A program made the translations under genes and the position numbers. From the NCBI GenBank assembly GCA_042408445.1, contig JBHORC010000037.1, positions 1 through 64,000 on the forward strand: a DNA stretch of 64,000 nt, given 5' to 3'. The notes beneath the pieces were generated by a model. The model searched no databases, was not told the origin of the DNA, and saw nothing but the letters and a program-made list of their open reading frames with translations. Below are positions 1 through 8,894 of this stretch, piece after piece (position 1 is the first letter of the stretch; each line of letters opens with the position of its first letter). This stretch comes from CF-46 sp042408445 (GTDB lineage: Bacteria > Chloroflexota > Limnocylindria > Limnocylindrales > CSP1-4).

Positions 1-2
1 CC

Positions 3-125
3 CCGGCGCCCGCGCCCGGGCCGGCTCCAGGGCCTGCGCCCGGGCCCGTTGCCGCACCCGCCGCCGGCGACGTGGACGGGGCGGCGGACCTCGCGGACGC
101 CGGCGTCAAGGGCGGTCGCGGATGA
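3..125 (+). CDS. C-terminal tail of an unidentified protein (5' end outside window)
   Basis: The reading frame open from the window edge encodes a Pro/Ala/Gly-rich stretch (PAPAPGPAPGP type) followed by a short charged tail ending GVKGGRG and a TGA at 123-125. The stop shares an ATGA overlap with the nadE start at 122, the same coupling seen throughout this window, which is why I think the frame is real. Only about 40 residues are visible and none identify a family; the low-complexity part is probably a linker. Because it is translationally coupled to nadE it may belong to the same operon. Function unknown. Confidence 0.45.
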   Translation, partial: PAPAPGPAPGPAPGPVAAPAAGDVDGAADLADAGVKGGRG

Positions 126-1009
126 CGGACACGACCTCCGTGCCGTCGATCGCATCGGAGCCGCTGTTCGAGCTGCCCGTCGAGCTCGCGATCGACACTG
201 GCGTTGCCCGTCGGGTCATCGTCGACTTCATCCGCGGTCAGCTCCGGCAGGCCGGCTTCGAACGGCTGGTCCTCGGTCTGTCGGGCGGGATCGATTCCGC
301 GCTCGTGGCCTACCTCGCGGCGGAGGCGATCGGTCCCGAGCGGCTGCTCTGCATCCTGATGCCGTACCGGAGCTCGTCCGCCGCGTCCCGAGGCGACGCC
401 GACGACGTGGTCGCCCGGCTCGGGGTCGCGCGCGAGCTGGTCGACATCAGCCCGATGGTCGACGCCTTCTTCGCCGGTGATCCCGAGGCGTCCGCCCTTC
501 GACGCGGCAACGTGATGGCCCGCCAGCGCATGACGGTGCTGTACGACCGCTCGGTGACGTTTGGCGGCCTCGTGGTCGGGACCGGCAACAAGACCGAGTC
601 GCTCATCGGCTACACGACGCTCTTCGGCGACTCGGCGTGCGCGTTCAACCCGATCGGCGACCTGTACAAGAGCCAGGTCCGCCAGCTCTCGGCCGCGGTC
701 GGCGTCCCGGAGCAGATCATCCGGAAGGCGCCATCGGCCGATCTCTGGCCGGGCCAGACCGACGAATCCGAGGCGGGCTTCTCCTACCCGGTCCTCGACC
801 GGCTCCTGTACTGGCGCGTGGACCGGCGCCGGACGGACGAGGAGATGGCCGCGCTCGGATTCGACCCCGCCCTCGTCGCCCGGGTCGACCGGATGGTCGC
901 GTCCTCCGAGTTCAAGCGGCAGGTTCCGCCGATCGCCAAGCTCGGCCCGCGGACGGCCGGGGTCGACTACCTCTACCCACGGCGGCGACCCGGCTCGTCG
1001 CGGCGGTGA
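122..1009 (+). CDS. nadE: NH3-dependent NAD+ synthetase
   Basis: Last step of NAD biosynthesis: ATP-dependent amidation of nicotinic acid adenine dinucleotide, in the cytosol. The 295-residue protein carries the PP-loop ATP-binding motif SGGIDS at residues 54-59, a downstream GTGNKTE segment and the SADLWPGQTDE segment typical of the family near residue 210. There is no N-terminal nitrilase (glutaminase) domain, so it is expected to use free ammonia or a separate glutaminase, which is known for short NadE proteins. The ATG lies in an ATGA overlap with the upstream frame, and its stop overlaps the GTG of rsmI (GTGA), so nadE-rsmI form a coupled pair. Family call is secure; the ammonia donor is inferred from length. 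Confidence 0.95.
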   Translation: MTDTTSVPSIASEPLFELPVELAIDTGVARRVIVDFIRGQLRQAGFERLVLGLSGGIDSALVAYLAAEAIGPERLLCILMPYRSSSAASRGDADDVVARLGVARELVDISPMVDAFFAGDPEASALRRGNVMARQRMTVLYDRSVTFGGLVVGTGNKTESLIGYTTLFGDSACAFNPIGDLYKSQVRQLSAAVGVPEQIIRKAPSADLWPGQTDESEAGFSYPVLDRLLYWRVDRRRTDEEMAALGFDPALVARVDRMVASSEFKRQVPPIAKLGPRTAGVDYLYPRRRPGSSRR

Positions 1010-1857
1010 CCGCCGGCCGCCTCTTCGTCGTCGCGACGCCGATCGGCAACCTCGACGACATCACCCTCCGCGCGATCGAGGTGCTGCGCAGCGTTGCGGT
1101 GATCGCGGCCGAGGACACCCGGCTCACGCGCCGGCTGCTCGATCGACATGGGATCGCCACTCGCACGATCAGCTACCACGCCCGAAGCGGCGCCGGTCGC
1201 ACCCGCGAGCTCCTCGAGCGCCTCGGCGCCGGCGAGGACATCGCGCTCGTGACTGACGCCGGAACGCCGATCATCAGCGACCCTGGCGAGGAGCTTGTCC
1301 AGCAGTGGGCCGCTGCCGGCGGCGCCGTCGTGCCGATCCCGGGAGCATCGGCCGTCCTTGCGGCTGTTGCCGGGTCCGGGATCGCGGGTCCACGTTGGTC
1401 GTTCGAGGGATTCCTGCCGCGGTCCGGCCGGGAGCGTCGGGACAGGATTGCCAGGCTGGCGGCGGATCCTCGCGGCTCGGTCGTGTACGAGGCGGCGAAC
1501 CGGATCCCCGCGACCCTCACGGACCTCGCCGCGTCGTGCGGCGACGAGCGGCCGGCTGCGGTGTGCCGGGAGCTGACGAAGCTCCACGAGGAGATCGTGC
1601 GGGCGCCGCTCGGGGCGCTGGCGCTGCGGGCGAGGAACGGCGAGCTGACGCTCCGCGGCGAGTTCGTCGTCGTGATCGGGGCCGTCGACGACCGGACGCC
1701 TGGGCCGGCGGGGCCGGAGGAAGCCGATCTCGACGGGGCCCTCGCGGAGGTCGAGCGGCGGATCGCGGACGGCGCACCGCGCGGCGAGGCGGTTCGACAG
1801 GTCGCGGACGAGACGGGCATTCCGCGCCGCCGGCTCTACGCCCCGCCCGACCGCTAG
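1006..1857 (+). CDS. rsmI: 16S rRNA (cytidine-1402-2'-O)-methyltransferase
   Basis: SAM-dependent 2'-O-methylation of C1402 in 16S rRNA, tuning decoding at the P site. The start begins TAGRLFVVATPIGNLDD, the classic tetrapyrrole-methylase-fold N terminus of RsmI, and continues with AEDTR (about residue 40), VTDAGTPIISDPG (about 85) and the PGASA segment (about 115). About 283 residues, usual for the family. I chose the GTG at 1006 because the conserved N terminus starts there and it overlaps the nadE stop by four bases; the open frame extends further upstream but that part is antisense/shadow of nadE. The C-terminal tail (RQVADETGIPRRRLY) resembles the usual RsmI tail. Confidence 0.95.
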   Translation: MTAGRLFVVATPIGNLDDITLRAIEVLRSVAVIAAEDTRLTRRLLDRHGIATRTISYHARSGAGRTRELLERLGAGEDIALVTDAGTPIISDPGEELVQQWAAAGGAVVPIPGASAVLAAVAGSGIAGPRWSFEGFLPRSGRERRDRIARLAADPRGSVVYEAANRIPATLTDLAASCGDERPAAVCRELTKLHEEIVRAPLGALALRARNGELTLRGEFVVVIGAVDDRTPGPAGPEEADLDGALAEVERRIADGAPRGEAVRQVADETGIPRRRLYAPPDR

Positions 1858-1870
1858 GATTCGGCGCTCG

Positions 1871-2989
1871 ATGGCTGCCCGACCCTCGAACCAAGGCACG
1901 GTCCCGATCCTCGGCTCCCTGTCGCCGATTGTTCGCACCGCCCTGCTCGTCGTCCTCGCCCTCGCCGTCGGGACGATCGTGCTCGAGGTGGTCGTCGGCG
2001 GCCTTCCGCCGACCTTCGTCTTCGGCCTGTCGGCGCTCTCGATCCTCGGGCTCGCCTGGCTGATCGGCCAGGCAACCGAGCGTCTGGGGGAGATCACCGG
2101 GCCGCAGCTCGGCGGGATCCTCAACGCGACGTTCGGCAACATCGCCGAGCTGATCATCGCGTTCTTCGCGCTGCAGGCGGGACTGATCGATGTCGTCAAG
2201 GCGAGCCTCACCGGCTCCATCGTCAGCAACCTCCTGCTCGTCCTCGGGCTGAGCGTCCTGACCGGCGGCCTGAAGAACGGTCGCCAGACGTTCAGCCGCG
2301 AGATCGCCGGCTCGAATGCGGCACTGCTCGTCCTCGCCGCGATCGGTCTGCTCATCCCGGCCGTGCTCGCGTTCAGCAGCCACGCAAGCGAGGGCAGCGT
2401 CGTTCAGGACTCCGTTCTCGTCTCGATCGTCCTGATCGTGGGCTACGTGCTGTCGCTCATCTACCAGTTCACGAATCCGTCCTCCAGCCCCGCCGCGCCG
2501 CACGGGGCGGCCAGCGAGGCGGCGTCCGGCTGGAGTGGGCGCGAGGCGTCGGTCGTGCTCGTCGGTTCGGCGGTGCTCCTCGCGGTCCTCTCCGAGATCC
2601 TCGTCGGGGCGATCGAGCCGGTCGTCGAGACGATCGGGCTGACGACATTCTTCGTCGGCGTCGTCGTCCTGCCGGTGATCGGCAACCTCGCAGAGCAGCT
2701 CGTCGCCGTGCAGCTCGCGTGGAAGGACAAGATGCAGTTCTCCATGGCCGTGTCGTACGGAGCGAGCCTCCAGGTCGCGCTGTTCGTCGCGCCCGTCCTT
2801 GTGCTGCTCGGCGTCCTGACCGGCCACGAGATGGACCTGGTGTTCGCCCCGCTCGAGGTCGCCGCGGTCGTGGCCGCCGTCGGAATCAGCGCCCTGATCG
2901 CCCTGGACGGCGAGTCGAACTGGCTGGAGGGCGCGCTCCTGACCCTCGTCTACCTGATCCTCGCGGCGTCGTTCTACGAGCTCGCCTAG
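1871..2989 (+). CDS. cax: Ca2+/H+ antiporter, CAX family
   Basis: Predicted inner-membrane cation/proton exchanger of the CaCA superfamily, exporting Ca2+ against H+. The 372-residue protein has roughly eleven hydrophobic segments and two internally homologous halves. Each half contains the alpha-repeat signature: GNIAELIIAFFALQAG in the first half and GNLAEQLVAVQLAWKDK in the second, with the acidic residues used for ion exchange. Starts 13 nt after the rsmI stop; a TAGGAT hexamer overlapping that stop may act as a -10 for a short-leader transcript. A 10-bp hairpin follows the gene. Substrate (Ca2+ rather than other cations) is inferred from family membership. Confidence 0.9.
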   Translation: MAARPSNQGTVPILGSLSPIVRTALLVVLALAVGTIVLEVVVGGLPPTFVFGLSALSILGLAWLIGQATERLGEITGPQLGGILNATFGNIAELIIAFFALQAGLIDVVKASLTGSIVSNLLLVLGLSVLTGGLKNGRQTFSREIAGSNAALLVLAAIGLLIPAVLAFSSHASEGSVVQDSVLVSIVLIVGYVLSLIYQFTNPSSSPAAPHGAASEAASGWSGREASVVLVGSAVLLAVLSEILVGAIEPVVETIGLTTFFVGVVVLPVIGNLAEQLVAVQLAWKDKMQFSMAVSYGASLQVALFVAPVLVLLGVLTGHEMDLVFAPLEVAAVVAAVGISALIALDGESNWLEGALLTLVYLILAASFYELA

Positions 2990-3013
2990 CGTTCGCCCGA
3001 GCAGGGGCGAAGC

Positions 3014-3048
3014 GGACCGGCGGCGGGAGGGGGAGCCACCGCCGGTCC
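3014..3048. terminator. Hairpin between convergent cax and ssb
   Basis: A perfect 10-bp stem, GGACCGGCGG at 3014-3023 and CCGCCGGTCC at 3039-3048, with a 15-nt G-rich loop sits between two convergent stop codons. There is no T tract on either side, so it may be a bidirectional weak terminator or simply a 3'-end stabiliser. Confidence 0.45.
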
Positions 3049-3068
3049 GGAGGAGGGGAGGGGCGGTC

Positions 3069-3533
3069 TCAGGCCGCGGCGACGGCTTCCTCGCCGTCCG
3101 GGATCGGTTCGGCGGCGGCCGCGATGGCTGCCGCTTCGTCGTCGTCCGCCTCGAGGTCGACGTACGCCGCGGCCTGCGCCGCGAGGCCGTTGGCCGCCGA
3201 CTCCGCGGCATAGTCCTTCTTCCGGCGACCGGACAGCATCTCGACGTGGCTGGCCACGATCTCCGTCTTCCAGTGCCGCTGGCCGCGGTCGTCGTCCCAG
3301 CTCCGCGTCTGGATCCGCCCCTCGACGGCGACCTGCTGGCCCTTGCCGAGGAACTCGCCGCAGGTCTGGGCGAGGCGGTCCCAGGTCACGATGTTGTGGT
3401 ACTCGGCCTTCTCCTTGCCCTGGCCGATGTACTCGTTGGTCGCGATGCTGAATTGCGTGACGGCCTTGCCGCTGGCGAGGCTGCGCATCTCCGGGTCGCG
3501 GGTCAGGCGTCCGGTGAGGAGGACCTTGTTCAC
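3069..3533 (-). CDS. ssb: Single-stranded DNA-binding protein
   Basis: Binds and protects ssDNA in replication and repair. From the chosen start the protein reads MNKVLLTGRLTRDPE, the standard OB-fold N terminus, followed by FSIATNEYIG, the YHNIVTWDRLAQTCGEFLGKG core and VEGRIQTRSWDD; about 154 residues. The C-terminal half is Ala/Asp/Glu-rich and ends in alanines (EEAVAAA) instead of the usual DDDIPF-type acidic tip used for partner binding, which is noteworthy. The GTG at 3533 was chosen because GGAGAAGGAG lies just upstream on this strand and because conservation starts there; a longer ORF start upstream adds only arginine-rich residues. Confidence 0.93.
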   Translation of the reverse strand: MNKVLLTGRLTRDPEMRSLASGKAVTQFSIATNEYIGQGKEKAEYHNIVTWDRLAQTCGEFLGKGQQVAVEGRIQTRSWDDDRGQRHWKTEIVASHVEMLSGRRKKDYAAESAANGLAAQAAAYVDLEADDDEAAAIAAAAEPIPDGEEAVAAA

Positions 3534-4151
3534 GGTCCGCGTTCTCCTTCTCCGATCCACCGACGATCAGTCGGCGATCCTGCGTTCCGGCGGGAACGAT
3601 GGGCGCGCTCGGCGAGGAAAGGCGCCGGCCCCGGCGGTCGGGCCATCCGGCGGGTCGACGGACCATCTGGTCGGCGGACCATGGACGGAGATCGCTCGGC
3701 GGAGCCGGCTGGAGCCTGGCGGGCAATGGGGACCGTAGCAGGTGGCCCTTTGCGGGCAGTTACGCGCGGCTCACCGGTCAGTTCGATTCGCTGAATGCCG
3801 CAGTTGACGGGGCTTGGGCGGCGCGGGGCGGAGCATGATGGCCCGGAGGCGGGGGATTGCCGTCCGCCCGGTCAGCCCGCCATGCGAGCGGTGGGGATCA
3901 GCCCCGGACATACGAACGCCAGGGGAACGTTCGGCTCGCTCGCACACGCCAGACGGCCCGCTCGACGTCCGGCGGCCGGAAGAGTTAGCTGCGAGCGGCA
4001 AACAACCGCCCGGTTGATGACGGAGTTCGCAGCGCAACCGGGCCGAACGTTCCGTCGGCGTGCGTGTGACCGGGTGGCGAAACGATCGCGCCTGGCCTTC
4101 TCGAGGCCGAGCGCTCGCGAGCTGCCCCGGGAGGGGGCCAGCCACGCGGCC
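3534..4151. other. 618-nt non-coding interval between ssb and the c-di-GMP gene
   Basis: No frame here looks like a real protein: the open frames are arginine/proline-rich shadows. The interval must carry the ssb promoter (genes on both sides read leftwards), but I could not place it with confidence. The recognisable structure is an imperfect 33-bp inverted repeat at 3903-3935 and 4042-4074, listed separately. No intrinsic terminator with a T tract was seen after the c-di-GMP gene. Confidence 0.5.
3903..4074. repeat. Imperfect 33-bp inverted repeat with 106-nt spacer
   Basis: The arm at 3903-3935 and the reverse complement of 4042-4074 agree at 27 of 33 positions. Both share the end GGAACGTTCGGC, which contains the palindrome GAACGTTC. 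The mismatches cluster in the middle of the arm, so this looks more like two copies of a protein-binding element in opposite orientation than a hairpin under structural selection. A related GGGACGTTCGG core occurs ahead of the c-di-GMP gene and the lipoprotein gene elsewhere in the window. Confidence 0.6.
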
Positions 4152-5825
<1,674 letters not shown>

Positions 5826-5888
5826 CACCCCTCGAAGGCTAGCGGCGGCTCCTCGTCGGCCGGAGGCCTCCGGAGGTACGGGGTCCGG

Positions 5889-5903
5889 CGACCGAACGTC
5901 CCA
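5889..5903 (-). promoter_or_regulatory. 15-bp element upstream of the c-di-GMP gene
   Basis: Read on the minus strand this is TGGGACGTTCGGTCG, ending 63 nt before the ATG at 5825. The identical 15-mer occurs at 37991-38005 on the plus strand, 62 nt before the lipoprotein start. Identical sequence at an equal distance ahead of two unrelated genes suggests a promoter element or regulator site; the regulator is unknown. Confidence 0.5.
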
Positions 5904-6032
5904 CCGTCGGGGGCGGCCCCTGGATGCTTCGCGCGCACGCGCGACCTCCTTGGCATCCAGCCTCCCATCCGGCCGGGCCGAGATTGGACGACCGACCGGC
6001 CTGGTGGCCGGCCCCGGCCCCGGCTGTCGCGC

Positions 6033-6038
6033 TATACT
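6033..6038 (+). promoter_or_regulatory. -10 element for the purA leader transcript
   Basis: TATACT stands out in this GC-rich stretch and would place a transcription start near 6045, exactly where the paired structure of the leader RNA begins. No good -35 hexamer is visible 16-18 nt upstream. Confidence 0.5.
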
Positions 6039-6043
6039 CCGCC

Positions 6044-6220
6044 GGTCCTCGAAACCGTCCGCGGGCTCGCCCGCAAGACAGGAGAACGGCCGTTGCTCGA
6101 GGAAGGCGCGTGGCTCGTCCCGTGAGGCGATCGCGGGTCTTCGAACCGCTCCGGCGTCGCACCGGCGGCGCCACACGGGAGACGTCTATCCAGGTCTCGA
6201 CCACCATCGAGGCCTTTTTT
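6044..6220 (+). ncRNA. Structured leader RNA of the purine operon (attenuator or small RNA, family unknown)
   Basis: The 177 nt between the putative start and the T tract are non-coding and rich in paired segments. Visible helices: GCGGG-CTCG-CCCGC at 6061-6074; CGTCCCGTG at 6116-6124 with CACGGG/ACG at 6174-6184 (two-base bulge); a hairpin with loop near 6143; and the terminal hairpin 6193-6214 followed by TTTTTT. The 5' end GGTCCTCGA (6044-6052) can instead pair with TCGAGGCC (6207-6214), the right arm of the terminator, giving two exclusive folds as in transcription attenuators. Length and 5'/3' closure would also suit a 6S-like RNA. I see no match to the purine, ZTP, PRPP, glycine or THF riboswitch cores I know. 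Purine control is inferred from position, about 60 nt ahead of purA. Confidence 0.55.
6193..6220 (+). terminator. Intrinsic terminator ahead of purA
   Basis: GGTCTCGA (6193-6200), loop CCACCA, TCGAGGCC (6207-6214): an 8-bp stem with one G-U pair, followed directly by six T (6215-6220). This is the only stem plus T-run of this quality in the window apart from T-less hairpins. It lies 59 nt before the purA start codon, so transcripts from 6045 must read through it to express the operon. Confidence 0.8.
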
Positions 6221-6279
6221 CATGCCCATCGCGCGCCCGGCGGTACGACCCGCCGTCGCCCCAGCCCGGCAGGTCGCTG

Positions 6280-7596
6280 ATGCCGGCGACCGTCGTGGTC
6301 GGGCTCCAGTGGGGCGACGAGGGCAAGGGCAAGACGACCGACTTCCTCGCCGAGCAGACGTCGCTCGTCGTCCGCTACCAGGGCGGCGACAACGCCGGCC
6401 ACACGCTCATGCTCGGCGACGAGGTGTTCAAGCTCCACCTCGTCCCGTCCGGGATCCTCTATCCACACATCGTCCCGGTGATCGGGCCCGGCGTCGTCGT
6501 CAATCCCGCGACGCTCATCGAGGAGCTCGACGCGCTCTCGTCGCGCGGCATCGACTGCACCCGGCTCCGGGCGAGCTTCGCGGCCCACGTGATCCTGCCG
6601 TACCACCGCGCCCTGGACGTCGCCCGCGAGATCCGGCTCGGCGGCTCGAAGGTCGGGACGACCGGTCGCGGGATCGGTCCGGCGTACGAGGACCGCGCGT
6701 CGCGCGCGGGCGTCCGTCTTGAGGACCTCCTGGACGAGGCCGCGCTTCGGGGCAAGCTCGAGCGAACGGTGCCGGAGAAGAACGCGCTCCTTGCCGCTCT
6801 CGGTGCGGAGGCGCGGTTCGACGTGGATGAGCTCACGGATCAGGCGCTCGCCTGGGGCAGGCGACTCGCTCCGCATCTCGTCGACGTCACGTGGCTCGTC
6901 CAGGACGCGCTCGCGCGCGGCGAGCACGTCCTGCTCGAGGGCGCGCAGGGCACGCTGCTCGACATCGACCACGGCTCCTACCCGTTCGTGACCTCGTCGT
7001 CGCCGATCGCAGGCGGCGCGTGCACCGGCGGCGGGATCGGCCCGCGCCAGGTCGACGAGGTGTTCGGCGTGATGAAGGCGTACGCGACCCGCGTCGGCTC
7101 CGGGCCGTTCCCGACCGAGCTGGAGGACGGCGTCGGGCAGGGGATCGCCGAGCGCGGCCACGAGGTCGGGACGACGACCGGTCGGCCTCGGCGCGTCGGC
7201 TGGTTCGACGCCGTCTCGGCCCGCTACGCCGTTGCCGTGAACTCGGTCAGCTCGATCATGCTGAACAAGCTCGACATCCTGTCCGGCGTCGATCCGATCC
7301 GCCTGTGCGTCGCCTACGAGATCGACGGGCGGCGCGTCGAGGCGTGGCCATCGTCGGCTGAGCTGCTCGCCCGGGCGATACCCGTCTACGAGGACTTCGG
7401 AGGCTGGTCCGAGCCGATCCACGACGTCCGCTCGCTGGCCGACCTGCCCGAGGCGGCCCGCCGGTACGTGACGGCGCTCGAGGAGCATGCCGGGGCGCCG
7501 ATCGTGCTCGTCTCGGTCGGCCCGGAGCGGACGCAGACGATCGAGCGGGCCTGGCGGCCGATCCGCCGCCGGACGCTCGCGGGAGCGGCCGGATGA
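6280..7596 (+). CDS. purA: Adenylosuccinate synthetase
   Basis: GTP-dependent ligation of aspartate to IMP, first committed step to AMP. The protein starts MPATVVVGLQWGDEGKGKTTDFLAE, containing the GDEGKGK phosphate-binding loop, and continues with GGDNAGHT (about 40), STSSPIAGG-like TSSSPIAGG and the GVMKAYATRVGSGPFPTE segment (about 265). About 438 residues, normal length. The ATG at 6280 was chosen from this conserved N terminus; the open frame upstream is non-coding leader. First gene of the purine operon, stop overlapping the purD start by four bases. Expression is likely gated by the leader terminator at 6193-6220. Confidence 0.97.
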   Translation: MPATVVVGLQWGDEGKGKTTDFLAEQTSLVVRYQGGDNAGHTLMLGDEVFKLHLVPSGILYPHIVPVIGPGVVVNPATLIEELDALSSRGIDCTRLRASFAAHVILPYHRALDVAREIRLGGSKVGTTGRGIGPAYEDRASRAGVRLEDLLDEAALRGKLERTVPEKNALLAALGAEARFDVDELTDQALAWGRRLAPHLVDVTWLVQDALARGEHVLLEGAQGTLLDIDHGSYPFVTSSSPIAGGACTGGGIGPRQVDEVFGVMKAYATRVGSGPFPTELEDGVGQGIAERGHEVGTTTGRPRRVGWFDAVSARYAVAVNSVSSIMLNKLDILSGVDPIRLCVAYEIDGRRVEAWPSSAELLARAIPVYEDFGGWSEPIHDVRSLADLPEAARRYVTALEEHAGAPIVLVSVGPERTQTIERAWRPIRRRTLAGAAG

Positions 7597-8894
7597 GCCG
7601 GTTTGTCCAGCCGACGCGGATCCTGATCGTCGGGAGCGGTGGGCGCGAGCACGCGCTGGCCTGGAAGCTCGCTGCGGAGCCGGGCGTCAACGAGGTCCTC
7701 GTCGCGCCGGGCTCGGATGGGATCGCAACCGAGCCGCGGGTCCGCTGCGAACCGGTCGATCCGCTGGACGGCCCGGCGGTGGTCGACGCGGCTCGGCGAT
7801 TCGCCGCGGAGCTCGTCGTCATCGGGCCGGAGGCACCGCTCGCCGCGGGTGTGGCCGACGCGCTGAACCGGGCCGGGTTCGCGGTGTTCGGTCCGTCGGC
7901 TGCGGCCGCGACGATCGAATCGAGCAAGGCCTTCTGTCGGGAGGTCGCCGAGGCCGCGGGGGTGCCGATGGCGCGCGGCCGGGCGTTCGCCGAGACGGAT
8001 CCGTCCTCCGCGCTCTCGTATGCGCTGGGGCTGTCGCGAGCCGGCCACGTCGTCGTCAAGGCCGACGGCCTCGCCGCCGGCAAGGGCGTCACCGTCTGCG
8101 GCGGCCTCGACGAGGCGACCGAGGCGATCGCCGCGCACCGCGGCTCGATCGTCGTGGAGGAACGCCTCTCCGGCGCGGAGGCGAGCGTGATGGCGATCTG
8201 CGACGGCCGCGAGGCGGTCGCGCTGCCGATCTCGCGCGACCACAAGCGGCTGCTCGACGGCGATCGCGGCCCGAACACGGGCGGCATGGGCGCCTACTGC
8301 CCACTGCCCGATCTCGGCGACGACGCTGCCGACGCGCTCCTGGACCGGTTCCATCGGCCGGTCCTCGCCGAGCTTGCCCGTCGCGGCACGCCGTTCGTCG
8401 GCGTGCTCTACGCCGGGCTGATGCTCACCGACGACGGGCCGCGCCTCCTCGAGTTCAATGCCCGCTTCGGCGATCCGGAGACGCAGGCGATCCTGCCGCG
8501 CCTCGCCGGGCCGCTCGGGCCACTGCTCCTCGCCGCCGCTCGCGGGCGGCTCGACGGTGCGCGTCGGCCGGACACGCTCCCGGGCGCGACGTGCGCCGTC
8601 GTCCTCGCGAGTGCCGGCTACCCCGGAACCGCCGAGGTCGGCGACCGAATCGATGGGCTCACCATGATGCCGACGACTGCGAACCCGGACGCGCTCGTCT
8701 TCCACGCGGCGACGCGACGCGGCCCGGACGGCGAGTGGCTCGCCGCGGGTGGACGCGTCCTCACGGTCGTTGGCCGGGGCCCGGATCCCGCCGGCGCCCG
8801 GGCTGCTGCGGAGGCCGCGGCGGATCGCATCGGCTGGCACGGTCACCAGCGCCGCCGCGACATCGGGATCCGGGCAGCGGGGGTCGCGGCGTGA
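7593..8894 (+). CDS. purD: Phosphoribosylamine-glycine ligase (GAR synthetase)
   Basis: Second step of purine synthesis: ATP-dependent joining of 5-phosphoribosylamine and glycine. The 433-residue ATP-grasp protein begins with ILIVGSGGREHALAWKL (residues 10-26), the PurD signature, and has VKADGLAAGKGVTV (about 153-166) and GVLYAGLMLTDDGPRLLEFNARFGDPETQ (about 270-298), which holds the metal-binding Glu/Asn. ATGA overlap with purA; its own stop overlaps the purB GTG. The C-terminal domain is complete, so the gene looks intact. Confidence 0.96.
   Translation: MSRFVQPTRILIVGSGGREHALAWKLAAEPGVNEVLVAPGSDGIATEPRVRCEPVDPLDGPAVVDAARRFAAELVVIGPEAPLAAGVADALNRAGFAVFGPSAAAATIESSKAFCREVAEAAGVPMARGRAFAETDPSSALSYALGLSRAGHVVVKADGLAAGKGVTVCGGLDEATEAIAAHRGSIVVEERLSGAEASVMAICDGREAVALPISRDHKRLLDGDRGPNTGGMGAYCPLPDLGDDAADALLDRFHRPVLAELARRGTPFVGVLYAGLMLTDDGPRLLEFNARFGDPETQAILPRLAGPLGPLLLAAARGRLDGARRPDTLPGATCAVVLASAGYPGTAEVGDRIDGLTMMPTTANPDALVFHAATRRGPDGEWLAAGGRVLTVVGRGPDPAGARAAAEAAADRIGWHGHQRRRDIGIRAAGVAA

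Noticed and set aside
3795..4151. Open frames in the ssb upstream gap
   Set aside because: All are low-complexity Arg/Pro/Gly-rich and continue antisense through the c-di-GMP gene; no protein-like segment seen.
6131..6152. tRNA T-arm-like hairpin (GCGGG...TTCGA...CCGC) in the purA leader
   Set aside because: No acceptor, D or anticodon arms can be drawn around it and the loop does not fit TTCRANY.
6182..6194. GTCTATCC resembling the J2/3 segment of the purine riboswitch
   Set aside because: The rest of the three-way junction (TATAA J1/2 and the kissing loops) is absent.
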